Shown here: piece by piece, positions 1 to 9,095 of the stretch
Position numbering within the stretch: the stretch's first letter is position 1
Layout of the letters: each line of letters begins with the position of its first letter
DNA from: Hyphomonas polymorpha PS728
GTDB taxonomy: Bacteria; Pseudomonadota; Alphaproteobacteria; Caulobacterales; Hyphomonadaceae
Direction of reading: 5' to 3'
Assembly (NCBI RefSeq): GCF_000685315.1
Contig: NZ_ARYM01000006.1
Span: forward strand, 122,989-186,988
DNA: 64,000 bases
Program-made: the position numbers and the translations under genes
Notes under the pieces: generated by a model
Databases searched by the model: none
Told to the model about the DNA's origin: nothing
What the model saw: only the letters and a program-made list of their open reading frames with translations

Positions 1-1
1 C

Positions 2-2548
2 GGCGAGCTTTGCCCGCTGCTTCAGGAATATTTTCAGGTCAAGGATGGCGAAGGCCGGGAAACGGCGCGGGTGCGGGCGCTGGTGGAGACATTGCAGCGG
101 GCGCGGGCGTTTGCGCGCACGGCAGCATTGATCCGCATCGGCCTGCCGGCGCTGGAGGCCTACCGGGACGAGAAAGCGCGCCGCGGGGCGCTGGACTTTG
201 ACGACCTGATCCAGAAGACGCGGGAACTGCTGGAAGCCGAAGGGATGGCGAGCTGGGTGCTCTACAAGCTGGATGGCAGTATCTCGCATGTGCTGCTGGA
301 CGAGGCGCAGGATACGAGCCCCGAGCAGTGGGATTTAATCCGGGCGCTGACGAACGAATTTGGCGCTGGGGAAGGCCGTGACTATTCGCAAGACCCGCGC
401 ACAATGTTCATTGTGGGGGACGAGAAGCAGTCGATCTATTCATTCCAGGGCGCAGAGCCGGAGCGGCTGCTGAAGGAAACGCGGCGGCTGACCGAGCGGA
501 TGCCGGGCGCTACCGGCGTGGAAATGCTGATGTCATTCCGCTCAGCGCCCGAAGTGCTGACATTTGTGGATACAGTGTGGAATCGGTCGCCGCCGATTGA
601 TGTGGGGATTGGCGGTGCTCCGCCGCAGACTGCCAACGATATTCAGCATACGGCGCGGCGTTGGGATCAGCATGGCGCGGTGGAAATCTGGCCGATTGAA
701 CCGAAGGTGCCAGATGATGAAACCGATGCGTGGGAGCGTCCGGTGGACGTGGTGCGGGCGACCTCGCCCAAGGCAAAGCTGGCGGCAGGTGTAGCGCGGG
801 CCGTGCGGCAGATGATCGATCGGGGCGAAACGATCTGGGAGGGCAAGGCCGAGCGGGCGATGCGGCCGGAAGACGTGCTGATCCTGGTGAGCAAGCGGCA
901 AGGCGGCCTGTTTGACTCGCTGATTACAGCGCTGAAGGCAGAAGGGTTGCCAGTCGCGGGCGCTGACCGGCTGATCCTGACGGATTTCATCGGGGTGCAG
1001 GACTGTCTGAACCTGATGCGGTTTGCGACGCTGGACCTGCGCGATCTGACGTTGGCGGAAATTTTGCGGGGACCGTTCTGCGGACTGGTGGATGACGATC
1101 AATACCTGTTCCCGCTCGCCTCGCGCCGGGCGAAGGGGGAAACGCTCTGGTCCCGTGTGAAGGCGAGCGATGACCCGGATGTTCAGCGGGCGGCACGTTT
1201 TCTTCAGGGATTGTTCGACCGCGCGCACCTGCCGCCTTACGAGTTCCTGAGCCATGTGCTCGACAGGGTGGGGGAAGGCGGGCTGACAGGATGGGAACTG
1301 CTGAATGCGCGCCTCGGCACGCCGGCGCGTGATCCCATCGAGGCGCTTCTGTCTCGCGCCCTTGGCCATGACAGCACGGGGCCATCCTCGCTGCAGTCTT
1401 TCGTGGCAGCGATGGAGGCCGAGGCGGTCGAGATCAAGCGCGACCTGGCAGAAGCCGGGCGCGAAGTGCGTGTGATGACAGTGCATGGCGCCAAGGGGCT
1501 TCAGGCGCCGGTGGTGATCCTGCCGGATACGACGTCCAAGCCAAAGACGAGCGCGCCTGCCGTGCTGGCGAGTGCCAATGCGGTGGTGTGGTCTCCGCGC
1601 AAGGATACGGATGCGGAAGCGTCGAAACGAGCGCGCGCCATTGCAGAAACCAAAGCGCGGGAGGAACACCGGCGCCTGCTATATGTCGCGCTGACACGGG
1701 CGCAGGACCGGCTGATCATTGCTGGCCACTGGCAGGGGCAGGCAGGCGAAGGGAAGACCGGCTACGAAAAGGATTCCTGGTATGCCCTCTGCGACATGGC
1801 GATGGCCGCGCTGGCACCGGAAGACTTCGAGCTGGGGCTGCGCTTTGGCAAGGTTTCCGTTGCGGGCGCCGGAGGAGCGTCGGCCAACGAGACCCCTTCG
1901 GGCGGGCTGCCGGGCTGGGCGTTGACGCCGCCGCAGGCTGATCCGGTGGTGCGGAAACTGTCTGCGCCGACGAGCCTGCTCGGCCCCAAGACGCGGATTG
2001 TGGCACCGTTCGATGCGGCGCGGGAGGAGCGCCTGAAGCGCGGGCGTGCCATCCATGCCTTGCTGCAATACCTACCGGAATTGCCCGAGGAGAAACAGGA
2101 AGCGGCAGCGGATGCCTACCTTTCCCGCGATGGGGAGCTGACGGCGGCGCAGCGGGCGGAGATGAAGGCGGCGGCTCTCGGCGTGATGCGTGATCCTGCG
2201 CTTGGCGCGATCTTTCAGCCTGGTGGGCGGGCTGAGGCGGCGATTATCGGGCGGTCACCGGAGCTGCCGGAGGGCACGGTGATCAACGGCCGGGTGGACC
2301 GGCTGGTGGTGACCCCGGCGCAGGTGCTGGTGATTGACTTCAAGACCGACCAGCCCGCACCGGACAGGCCCGAAGACGTGGCCGATACCTATGTGGCGCA
2401 GATGGCGGCCTATTGGGCGGTGCTGAAGACCGCCTTTCCGGACCGGGAAGTCGTGGCCGCGCTCTGCTGGACGGATGGGCCGCGCCTGATGCGCCTGCCG
2501 GAAGCGCAGCTTTTAGCAGTTCTCACAAGTGCGCGTGGCATGGTTTGA
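2..2548 (+). CDS. addA: Double-strand break repair helicase-nuclease AddA (3' part)
   Basis: The gene is open at the left edge; 848 residues of its C-terminal part are visible. AddA is the helicase/nuclease subunit of AddAB, which processes broken DNA ends for RecA loading. UvrD-type motifs appear in order: the Walker B region LLDEAQDTSPEQW, motif III GDEKQSIYSFQG, motif V TVHGAKGLQ and motif VI LYVALTRAQDR. A C-terminal PD-(D/E)XK nuclease follows, with GRVDRLV and VIDFKTDQ as its metal and catalytic segments. Downstream trxA matches the common alphaproteobacterial order addB-addA-trxA; addB would lie outside the window. The reading frame is intact to the stop. Confidence 0.95.
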   Translation, partial: GELCPLLQEYFQVKDGEGRETARVRALVETLQRARAFARTAALIRIGLPALEAYRDEKARRGALDFDDLIQKTRELLEAEGMASWVLYKLDGSISHVLLDEAQDTSPEQWDLIRALTNEFGAGEGRDYSQDPRTMFIVGDEKQSIYSFQGAEPERLLKETRRLTERMPGATGVEMLMSFRSAPEVLTFVDTVWNRSPPIDVGIGGAPPQTANDIQHTARRWDQHGAVEIWPIEPKVPDDETDAWERPVDVVRATSPKAKLAAGVARAVRQMIDRGETIWEGKAERAMRPEDVLILVSKRQGGLFDSLITALKAEGLPVAGADRLILTDFIGVQDCLNLMRFATLDLRDLTLAEILRGPFCGLVDDDQYLFPLASRRAKGETLWSRVKASDDPDVQRAARFLQGLFDRAHLPPYEFLSHVLDRVGEGGLTGWELLNARLGTPARDPIEALLSRALGHDSTGPSSLQSFVAAMEAEAVEIKRDLAEAGREVRVMTVHGAKGLQAPVVILPDTTSKPKTSAPAVLASANAVVWSPRKDTDAEASKRARAIAETKAREEHRRLLYVALTRAQDRLIIAGHWQGQAGEGKTGYEKDSWYALCDMAMAALAPEDFELGLRFGKVSVAGAGGASANETPSGGLPGWALTPPQADPVVRKLSAPTSLLGPKTRIVAPFDAAREERLKRGRAIHALLQYLPELPEEKQEAAADAYLSRDGELTAAQRAEMKAAALGVMRDPALGAIFQPGGRAEAAIIGRSPELPEGTVINGRVDRLVVTPAQVLVIDFKTDQPAPDRPEDVADTYVAQMAAYWAVLKTAFPDREVVAALCWTDGPRLMRLPEAQLLAVLTSARGMV

Positions 2549-2613
2549 CTTGGCCCGAGAGTCCCTATGTATCACACTCAAGAATGAGAATGCCGGCAGA
2601 AGGAGCCGCAACC

Positions 2614-2934
2614 ATGGCAGCGATCAATGTAAATGAAGACGATTTCGACGGTGTGGTCACCGGTTCGGATACGCCTGTTGTCGTCGATTTCTGGGCCGAA
2701 TGGTGCGGCCCGTGCAAGCAGATGTCTCCGCACCTGGAGGCTGTCGCCGAGGAAATGACCGGCAAGGTGAAGATCGTCAAACTGAACGTGGATGACTATC
2801 CGCTGGTCGGCGCCCGTTATGGCGTGCGCGGCCTGCCGACGCTTCTGATGTTCAAGGGTGGCAAAGTGACGGCCACCCGCAATGGCGCGATGAACCGCCA
2901 GGCGCTGACCGACTGGATCAAGCAGAGCCTTTAG
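2614..2934 (+). CDS. trxA: Thioredoxin
   Basis: A 106-residue cytoplasmic thioredoxin that reduces disulfides using electrons from thioredoxin reductase. The active site W30-C31-G-P-C34 and the cis-proline P75 (GLPT) are present, and the length is typical. The open frame extends upstream into addA, but the ATG at 2614 has AGGAG about 8 bases before it and starts exactly at the conserved beta-alpha fold, so that start is used. It lies 65 bases after addA and may be co-transcribed with it. Confidence 0.97.
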   Translation: MAAINVNEDDFDGVVTGSDTPVVVDFWAEWCGPCKQMSPHLEAVAEEMTGKVKIVKLNVDDYPLVGARYGVRGLPTLLMFKGGKVTATRNGAMNRQALTDWIKQSL

Positions 2935-2940
2935 GGCTCT
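2924..2940 (+). terminator. Short hairpin over the trxA stop codon
   Basis: AGAGCC and GGCTCT form a 6-bp stem with a 5-base loop that includes the trxA stop. It lies between the convergent trxA and ABC genes. No proper T-run follows (only GTTTTC about 13 bases later), so its activity as an intrinsic terminator is doubtful. Confidence 0.3.
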
Positions 2941-2956
2941 GCCGCGCCCGGCGTTT

Positions 2957-3898
2957 TCAGGCGTTTTCGCTCGTCAGAGAAATGAAGACGTCTTCAAGGT
3001 CGGGCGCTTCGGTCGACAGGTCGGCAATGCCGATACCGGCGTTGCGAACGCGCTCCAGCAGACGGGCAATTCCCGTTTCACTGGTCCGGAAGGTGATGGC
3101 GACCCCGCCATCATTGCGTATTTTAACGTCCAGACCTGACAGGTCGCCCGGCACGGCGCTGAGCGGCTCTTTCGGGTAGATCACCAGCGTCTTGTAGTCG
3201 AGGCGGGAGAGAAGCTGGTGGGTCGGCTCGCACGCGACAATTTCGCCGTGATTGACGATGGCGATGGTGTCGCAAAGCTCCTCGGCTTCTTCCAGATAAT
3301 GGGTCGTCAGGATGATCGTCGTGCCCTTGGCGTGCAATTCGCGCACATAGTCCCAGAGCAGGCGGCGCAGTTCGACGTCAACGCCGGCGGTCGGCTCATC
3401 AAGGATGAGCACCGGAGGATTGTGGACAAGGGCTTTTGCGACCATGAGGCGGCGCTTCATGCCGCCCGACAGCTGGCGAACGTAAGCATCTTCCTTATCG
3501 GCAAGGCCCAGCGCGGTGAGGATTTCCACCGTGCGCCGTTCGGCCTTGGGCACGCCATAGAAGCCAGCCATCAGCTCCAGCATCTCGAAAGGCGTAAAGA
3601 AGGGATCGGCGACAACTTCCTGATTCACGACGCCTATGGCCGCGCGGCTCTGGCGCGGATCCTGATCGATATCGAGGCCCCAGATTCGCGCGGTGCCCGA
3701 TGTTTTTTTGACCAGGCCGGCGAGAATGTTGATGAAGGTGGATTTGCCTGCGCCGTTTGGTCCGAGAAGGCCGAAGATCGACCCGGTGGGAATGGTGAGG
3801 TTGATGCCGTTTAGCGCTTGTTTTTCCGGCATTTTTCCGGACGCAGCATAGGTTTTCCGCAGGTCGCGGACCTCAATCGCGTAGGTGGGGTCAGGCAT
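2957..3898 (-). CDS. ABC transporter ATP-binding protein (ABC-2 / YadG type)
   Basis: A 313-residue ATPase of the multidrug/polysaccharide ABC-2 exporter class. Visible motifs are Walker A GPNGAGKST, signature LSGGMKRR, Walker B VLILDEPTAGVD and H-loop TTHYLEEAEE. A C-terminal extension of about 80 residues is typical of YadG/NatA-like proteins. The start was placed at MPDPTYAIEV; an in-frame ATG at 3940 would add 14 residues. The expected membrane permease is not adjacent: the neighbours are trxA (convergent) and a divergent zinc-finger gene. The substrate cannot be deduced. Confidence 0.9.
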   Translation of the reverse strand: MPDPTYAIEVRDLRKTYAASGKMPEKQALNGINLTIPTGSIFGLLGPNGAGKSTFINILAGLVKKTSGTARIWGLDIDQDPRQSRAAIGVVNQEVVADPFFTPFEMLELMAGFYGVPKAERRTVEILTALGLADKEDAYVRQLSGGMKRRLMVAKALVHNPPVLILDEPTAGVDVELRRLLWDYVRELHAKGTTIILTTHYLEEAEELCDTIAIVNHGEIVACEPTHQLLSRLDYKTLVIYPKEPLSAVPGDLSGLDVKIRNDGGVAITFRTSETGIARLLERVRNAGIGIADLSTEAPDLEDVFISLTSENA

Positions 3899-4016
3899 GG
3901 TAAGTATTTTCCCGTTGGCAGGGCGCCTTGCGCGGTCCATGCCCAGTCTTTAGTTAGGATGCCGCTGGCTGCGTCGCAAGCAATCGCGTCACCGCCAATT
4001 CAGGAGAACCCAAGGC

Positions 4017-4220
4017 ATGCCCGCCAAACGCGATGTTTTTACGCCGCCAGAAATTTCCATGGTCTCGAGCCACAAGGTTTCCTGCAATGGCGGAGGCGGC
4101 GCGCTCGGCCATCCCAAGGTCTGGTATGAGATGGGCGACGACGATTTCGTCGAGTGCAAATATTGCGACCGCCGTTTCGTGCTGATCGGCGGCAAGCAAG
4201 ATCCCAACCGCGCGCGCTAG
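4017..4220 (+). CDS. Zinc-finger domain protein, zf-CHCC family
   Basis: A 67-residue protein with a Cys-His-Cys-Cys zinc motif: C in VSCNGGGG, H in LGHPKVW, then C-x2-C in ECKYCDRRF. This matches the zf-CHCC family, whose mitochondrial relative is the complex I accessory subunit NDUFS6. Alphaproteobacterial members are small stand-alone proteins, and a respiratory complex I role is inferred from the family only. The gene ends 33 bases before the FAD monooxygenase and may share its transcript. Confidence 0.88.
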   Translation: MPAKRDVFTPPEISMVSSHKVSCNGGGGALGHPKVWYEMGDDDFVECKYCDRRFVLIGGKQDPNRAR

Positions 4221-4253
4221 GGAGGCGGCCCCACCAGGACCGGCGGCAAGTCC

Positions 4254-5459
4254 ATGCAGATCCTGATTGCAGGTGGCGGTATCGGCGGGCTGACAGCGGC
4301 GCTGGCTTTCCTGAAAGCAGGGCATTCGGTGACGGTGCTGGAAAAGGCGCCGGAGATTGCCGAAGTGGGCGCCGGCCTGCAGATCAGCCCGAATGGCATG
4401 AAGGTGCTTGATGCGCTGGGCGCGTCGGCGCGTGTGTCTCGGGATGCATTTCGTCCGCGTGCGCAGGAACTTCGTCTGGGGCGCAGTGGCGCGCGGATAT
4501 TCAGTGTGCCGCTTCGCGAGGCGTCGCAGGCGCGGTGGCGGGGAGAGTATCTGCATATCCACCGGGCAGATCTGGTTGAGGCGCTGAAGGCATGTGTGAC
4601 GGATCGCGCCCCGGACGCTGTGCGCCTTGGCGCGACGGTGACAGGGTATGAGAATACTGGAACCGGCATTGTTGCGCTGCTCAGCACGGGCGAGCGCGTG
4701 GCCGGAGACCTTCTGGTGGGGGCGGACGGCATTCATTCGTCGGTGCGCGCGCAGATGCTGGGCCCAGACAAGCCGCGCTTTACCGGCAATGTCGCCTGGC
4801 GGGCTGTGGTGCCTGTATCAAAGCTGGGCGATTATCCGCCTCCGGAGACGGCGTGTGTGTGGGCCGGAAAACGGCGCCATGCGGTAACCTATCGCCTGCG
4901 GCGGGGCAGCCTCGCGAATTTTGTTGGCGTAGTCGAATGTGCTGAGTTAGGGGACGAGTCCTGGACTTCAGTAGGCGCGCGGGAGCAGGCACTGAAGGAC
5001 TTCAAGGGCTGGAACCCGGTGATCCAGCGGATCATTGACGAGGCACCGCTGCTCTTGCGCTGGTCGCTCTATGATCGCCCCGAGATGCCGAAATGGCAGG
5101 ACGGCCGGGCCGTGCTGCTGGGGGATGCCTGTCATCCCATGCTCCCCTTCATGGCGCAGGGCGCGGTGATGGCGATTGAGGACGCCTATGTGCTGGCCAA
5201 GGAAGTCGGCCGCGCGCTGGCGAAGGGCGAAGGGGCAGACGTCGAGGCTGGGCTCAAGGCATATGAAGCAATCCGCAAGCCACGGGCAACGCGCGTGCAG
5301 AATGTGGCACGGGAGAACGCGGCGCTGTTCCACCGGTCCAATCCACTCTACCAGCTTGGGACCTATGGGCCGATGTGGGTGGCGGGAAAGTATCTGCCGT
5401 CTGTCGTGCATGGCCGGCACGACTGGCTTTATGGGCATGATGTAACCGGGCCCGGCTGA
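4254..5459 (+). CDS. FAD-dependent monooxygenase (aromatic hydroxylase type)
   Basis: A 401-residue flavoprotein of the group A aromatic hydroxylase/UbiH class. The N-terminal dinucleotide fold is AGGGIGGLTAALAF, the DG motif is LLVGADGIHSSVR at about residue 160, and the second FAD motif is VLLGDACHPMLPFMAQGA at about 285. These fit salicylate or 3-hydroxybenzoate hydroxylase-like enzymes, which use NAD(P)H and oxygen. The substrate is not determinable, and no aromatic catabolic genes are nearby. A 6-bp hairpin (CCCGGC/GCCGGG, 5451-5465) spans the stop codon but lacks a T-run. Confidence 0.9.
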   Translation: MQILIAGGGIGGLTAALAFLKAGHSVTVLEKAPEIAEVGAGLQISPNGMKVLDALGASARVSRDAFRPRAQELRLGRSGARIFSVPLREASQARWRGEYLHIHRADLVEALKACVTDRAPDAVRLGATVTGYENTGTGIVALLSTGERVAGDLLVGADGIHSSVRAQMLGPDKPRFTGNVAWRAVVPVSKLGDYPPPETACVWAGKRRHAVTYRLRRGSLANFVGVVECAELGDESWTSVGAREQALKDFKGWNPVIQRIIDEAPLLLRWSLYDRPEMPKWQDGRAVLLGDACHPMLPFMAQGAVMAIEDAYVLAKEVGRALAKGEGADVEAGLKAYEAIRKPRATRVQNVARENAALFHRSNPLYQLGTYGPMWVAGKYLPSVVHGRHDWLYGHDVTGPG

Positions 5460-5531
5460 GCCGGGGTTGCGGCCAGCGGCCAATTCGGCCACCAATCAGG
5501 AAAACTTACGCAAAGGAAACGGGCGCAGAAC

Positions 5532-6908
5532 ATGCTGTCTGTACTGGATATTTTCCGGGTCGGAATTGGCCCTTCAAGTTCGCACACCGTTGGGCCGATC
5601 CGCATCGGAAACCGGTTCATGGCGCACCTCACCCAAAGCGGAAAGCTGGCGCAGACGGCGCGGATCGAGGCGGAGCTGCAGGGCTCTCTTGCGCTGACGG
5701 GGGTGGGCCACGCGACGCCCAAGGCGGTCGTGCTCGGGCTGCTCAATCTGGAACCGGAAACGCTGGACCCGGAGGAGGCCGACCGCCTTGTGGGGCAGGC
5801 GTATGAGCAGAAGCGCTTGATGCTGGCTGATGGGCGAACAATAGAGTTTGATCCGGAGACGGATATTCGGTTTGCCTACGACATCATGCCCGACCTTCAC
5901 CCCAACGGCTTGCGCATCCGGGCATTTGACGCAGCTGGCGCCACGCTTGCCGACGAAACCTGGTATTCCACAGGCGGCGGCTTCATTGCCACGCGCAAGC
6001 AGCTGGAAAAGCCGGTGGAAGACGACATTCTGCCGGTGGGCGATCCGGTGCCCTATGAATTCACGTCTGCGGCACGCCTGCTGGAGATCTGCCGTGCCAG
6101 CGGTCTCAATATTGATGAGGTGATCCTGGCCAACGAGGATGCCAAACGTCCGAGGGCGGAGACCGAAGCCGCTCTGGACAGGATTGCTGGTGTCATGATG
6201 GCGTGTATCGATCGGGGGCTTGTCCGCCGGGGTGAATTGCCGGGCGGGCTGAAAGTGCGCCGCCGCGCGCCGGAAATCTGGCAGAAACTTCAGGAGGGGC
6301 CGCCCTCCAATGAGCGCGAGCAGCTTTTTGACTGGCTGAACGTCTATGCCATGGCGGTGAATGAAGAGAATGCTGCGGGCGGGCAGGTCGTGACGGCGCC
6401 GACGAATGGCGCGGCGGGGATCATTCCGGCCGTGATCCGGCATTATTGTGCGGAGACGGAAGACGCAGCTGTGCGCCTGCGCCGGTTCCTGCTGACTGCC
6501 GGCGGGATTGGCCTTCTCTACAAGCAGAGAGCGTCCATTTCCGGCGCGGAGATGGGCTGTCAGGGGGAGGTTGGCGTGGCCTGCTCCATGGCGGCGGGCG
6601 GCCTTGCAGCGGTTTGGGGCGGCACACCGCAACAGGTGGCCAATGCAGCCGAGATCGGAATGGAGCATAATCTGGGTCTGACGTGCGATCCGGTGGGCGG
6701 TCTGGTGCAGATCCCGTGTATCGAGCGCAATGCGATCGGCGCGGTGAAGGCGGCAAATGCCGCGCGCCTGGCCCTCCATTCGCTTGAGCAGACAAAGGTA
6801 TCTCTGGATCAGGTGATTGAAACGATGCGGCAGACGGGGCTGGACATGTCTTCCAAGTATAAGGAGACGAGCCAGGGCGGGCTCGCGGTTAACGTCATCG
6901 AATGCTAG
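5532..6908 (+). CDS. sdaA: L-serine ammonia-lyase (iron-sulfur type)
   Basis: A 458-residue single-chain L-serine dehydratase that converts L-serine to pyruvate and ammonia. The N-terminal beta domain begins with the signature [20 protein letters not shown]. The catalytic alpha domain carries candidate 4Fe-4S ligand cysteines in [16 protein letters not shown] and in [19 protein letters not shown]. The start at 5532 has AAGGAAA upstream. It is a separate unit between the monooxygenase and a small regulator. Confidence 0.96.
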   Translation: MLSVLDIFRVGIGPSSSHTVGPIRIGNRFMAHLTQSGKLAQTARIEAELQGSLALTGVGHATPKAVVLGLLNLEPETLDPEEADRLVGQAYEQKRLMLADGRTIEFDPETDIRFAYDIMPDLHPNGLRIRAFDAAGATLADETWYSTGGGFIATRKQLEKPVEDDILPVGDPVPYEFTSAARLLEICRASGLNIDEVILANEDAKRPRAETEAALDRIAGVMMACIDRGLVRRGELPGGLKVRRRAPEIWQKLQEGPPSNEREQLFDWLNVYAMAVNEENAAGGQVVTAPTNGAAGIIPAVIRHYCAETEDAAVRLRRFLLTAGGIGLLYKQRASISGAEMGCQGEVGVACSMAAGGLAAVWGGTPQQVANAAEIGMEHNLGLTCDPVGGLVQIPCIERNAIGAVKAANAARLALHSLEQTKVSLDQVIETMRQTGLDMSSKYKETSQGGLAVNVIEC

Positions 6909-6996
6909 GCAATTGACACAAAACATTATCAGAGCCGACACCGAAGTGTAGCGGAACCGCATTAGCGCTGCATCCTGTATGACAGGGGCAGCGGGC

Positions 6997-7347
6997 ATGA
7001 TGCACGATCCGAAACTCGTCTATTCACTTGAGGTTCGCGTGATGGACCTTGAGCAGAAGGTGGCTGATCTGGAGAACAGTCTCCGGGAAATCACGGCTGG
7101 GCGCGTAAAAAGCGCGGACCCGAACGTGGTGCCGCTTCCGCCCGCGCTGCTCAAACGCATCAGCGATGGGGAACATCCGGTGCGGGTGATCCGCCAGTTC
7201 CGCCTGATGACGCAAAAGGAGCTGGGCGAACTTTGCGGCATCCGTCCGAACCACATCTCGGCCATTGAACGGGGCATGTCTTACGGTCTCAAGACAGCCA
7301 AGCGTCTCGCCGATGCCTTGGCAGTGCCGGTAGACCTGCTGACCTGA
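6997..7347 (+). CDS. XRE-family helix-turn-helix protein
   Basis: A protein of about 116 residues. The N-terminal segment LEVRVMDLEQKVADLENSL looks like a short coiled coil. The C-terminal HTH_3 domain has MTQKELGELCGIRPNHISAIERG followed by KRLADALAVPVDLL. Such proteins are DNA-binding regulators or antitoxins, but no toxin gene is adjacent. The start at 6997 is preferred because AGGGG lies 8-12 bases upstream; an ATG at 6979 would add six residues. It converges on the end of the type II secretion operon with only 16 bases between the stops. Its target is unknown. Confidence 0.8.
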   Translation: MMHDPKLVYSLEVRVMDLEQKVADLENSLREITAGRVKSADPNVVPLPPALLKRISDGEHPVRVIRQFRLMTQKELGELCGIRPNHISAIERGMSYGLKTAKRLADALAVPVDLLT

Positions 7348-7363
7348 CAGGCAGAGCCGGGTC

Positions 7364-7855
7364 TCAGCCGGGAATGCAGGCCCGCACGCCGGTGACCGGC
7401 AGAACCGTTTCCCACCCATCGGCACCTGTGGTGACCAGGCGGCCGGAGTCAACGCGCTGCCCGCCTTCAAGCATCTCGCCAGGCTTCAGGCTGAGATTGA
7501 CTGACCATGTACCGTCTGCGGAAAGATACTGGGTTTCGGTGAAGAACTGGCCGAAGACTTCAGCGTTCGTATCGGTAACGATCAGCTTGTGACTGGCGCC
7601 GTTATGCAAGACCAGGGCTTCGCCGGTGGCTGCTTTGGTAAAGAATGTGAAGCGGCGCGGCGCGGCCATACCCCATAGAAACAGGCCGCATTCCCCGGCT
7701 GCCAGTTTCTGGGGCGGCAGACCTTCAACGGGTACTTCGGCCAACGGTGATCCCATGGCCGCAACCGGTGAGCCGGCCGGCTTATTGGCTTCGGGCGCAG
7801 ACGCGCAGCCCGCAAGACAGCCCGCGATGAAGGCAATACTCAGGAGACGGATCAT
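7364..7855 (-). CDS. Lipoprotein at the end of the T2SS operon, unknown function
   Basis: A 163-residue protein with a lipoprotein signal (MIRLLSIAFIAGCLAGC, lipobox LAGC with Cys17). The mature part has no family I recognise; it contains ECGLFLWG and a predicted beta-rich tail. Its ATG overlaps the gspN stop by 4 bases, as at most junctions in this operon, so it is very likely translated and assembled with the secretion machinery. A pilotin-like or other accessory role is possible, because secretins often need a lipoprotein to reach the outer membrane. That role is inference from position only. Confidence 0.8.
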   Translation of the reverse strand: MIRLLSIAFIAGCLAGCASAPEANKPAGSPVAAMGSPLAEVPVEGLPPQKLAAGECGLFLWGMAAPRRFTFFTKAATGEALVLHNGASHKLIVTDTNAEVFGQFFTETQYLSADGTWSVNLSLKPGEMLEGGQRVDSGRLVTTGADGWETVLPVTGVRACIPG

Positions 7856-8610
7856 TGTGGCACCTGTGCCGGTGTTGCAGGATAACGGTAAACATAAGTG
7901 CCGCTTTCTGGAACGAAACCGGCGAGGGGGAGGCCATACTGGAACTGTTGTGGAATTACGCCGGAGACGCGGGCCTCGATGCTGCCGCTGCCACGGAGAT
8001 GAAACCTGCCGGCAGCGTCCAGTTTCGTGCCAAGCGGACTGGCTGATTGGAGGGGAATGAGCAGCATGTCGCCCTCACAGGAAAGGTTACCGGCCAGGTC
8101 CGGCCAACCGGGCCCGAGAAGCGCTGCATTCTTTCCCAGCGCATCGCTCCAGGATTGACCCGAAGCCTTGTCACACGCGCCGTTGTTGAAACGGATGATG
8201 TCTCCAGACAAACGCGCCTTGCCGCCCGATTGGCGTATCCAGGCCGCGACGCCATCCAGGGCAGCAAAGTCCAGTTCGATGTTGAAGTCGCGCAGCTCGG
8301 TATTTCCGGAAGCATAGGCCCCGGCTTTCCCTGTTCCCTTGCCGGAGGGGCCAGTCCAGTCGAAATCGTACTCGACTCCAAGCGCAAGGAGAGAGGCGGG
8401 GTTCAGTTTGAGGCTGGCATCGCCGAGCAGATCCTGTCCTGCCTTGAGGCCAGTGATCTTTCCACCCGCGAGGGTGCCTTCTGCCGAGGTCCAGCTGAGG
8501 CCGCGTTCCTCCGCGCCCGCAGTCTTCAGAATAAAACTGAGCGGCGCGAAAGCGACGAGACCAGCCAGAAAGCCGATGATCAGGACAAGGAGAAGAAGAA
8601 AACGCATCAT
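7852..8610 (-). CDS. gspN: Type II secretion system protein N
   Basis: A 252-residue protein with one N-terminal membrane anchor (RFLLLLVLIIGFLAGLVAFAPL) and a periplasmic domain of the GspN type (GLSWTSAEGTLAGGKITGL near the start). GspN is an accessory inner-membrane component found in a subset of type II systems. It overlaps gspM upstream and the lipoprotein gene downstream by 4 bases each. The assignment rests on the anchor, the size and the operon position. Confidence 0.82.
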   Translation of the reverse strand: MMRFLLLLVLIIGFLAGLVAFAPLSFILKTAGAEERGLSWTSAEGTLAGGKITGLKAGQDLLGDASLKLNPASLLALGVEYDFDWTGPSGKGTGKAGAYASGNTELRDFNIELDFAALDGVAAWIRQSGGKARLSGDIIRFNNGACDKASGQSWSDALGKNAALLGPGWPDLAGNLSCEGDMLLIPLQSASPLGTKLDAAGRFHLRGSGSIEARVSGVIPQQFQYGLPLAGFVPESGTYVYRYPATPAQVPQ

Positions 8611-9095
8611 GGCTTTTTACCAAGGCTGAATTCCGCGCTGGCGTCCATGCTGCCATCTGCATTCTGTGTGAGAGTGGCGGCGCTGACTGTCACGCCCAGG
8701 CCTGTTTCCACCTGTTCCACCCATTGGAAGAATGCCGGGCTGGCTACGTTCGTCAGACTGACCTGGAATGCAGCCGGGCTGGCTGCGGGTGTTTGCGCCG
8801 AAAGCCCCGCCTGAGCGGCCATCTGGGCTGCCTGAGCCTGCAGCGCGGCTGTATCCTGGGTTGCCGGCGCCGTTATCGCGGGATGTATGGTCTGCCCCTG
8901 CTGGATCAGGGCCTCAATCCGGTCGAGGCGCGCAAGGGTCTGTGTGCCTCTCTCATGATTGAGTTTTGCGCGGTCCAGCGTTGAGATTGCCGGCTGCAGC
9001 ACGAGTTGCCAGATAATGGCCACGGCGAGCAGCAAGCCAGCGATGCCGAGCAAAGCCTTCTCGCGGGAGCTGCGCGTATTCCACCAGGCGCTCAT
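8607..9095 (-). CDS. gspM: Type II secretion system protein M
   Basis: A 162-residue bitopic inner-membrane protein. It has a short cytoplasmic tail (MSAWWNTRSSREKALLGI), one membrane helix, a coiled-coil-prone stretch (ISTLDRAKLNHERGTQTLARLDRIE) and a ferredoxin-like periplasmic domain. This is the architecture of GspM, which pairs with GspL in the inner-membrane platform. It overlaps gspL and gspN by 4 bases each, as expected for coupled translation. Confidence 0.88.
   Translation of the reverse strand: MSAWWNTRSSREKALLGIAGLLLAVAIIWQLVLQPAISTLDRAKLNHERGTQTLARLDRIEALIQQGQTIHPAITAPATQDTAALQAQAAQMAAQAGLSAQTPAASPAAFQVSLTNVASPAFFQWVEQVETGLGVTVSAATLTQNADGSMDASAEFSLGKKP

Noticed and set aside
542..1669. 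A 375-residue minus-strand open frame inside addA.
   Set aside because: It is rich in Arg and His with no domain and lies across helicase motifs of addA.
6997..7347. The XRE protein as an antitoxin of a toxin-antitoxin pair.
   Set aside because: No small toxin-like gene flanks it; the neighbours are sdaA and the gsp operon end.
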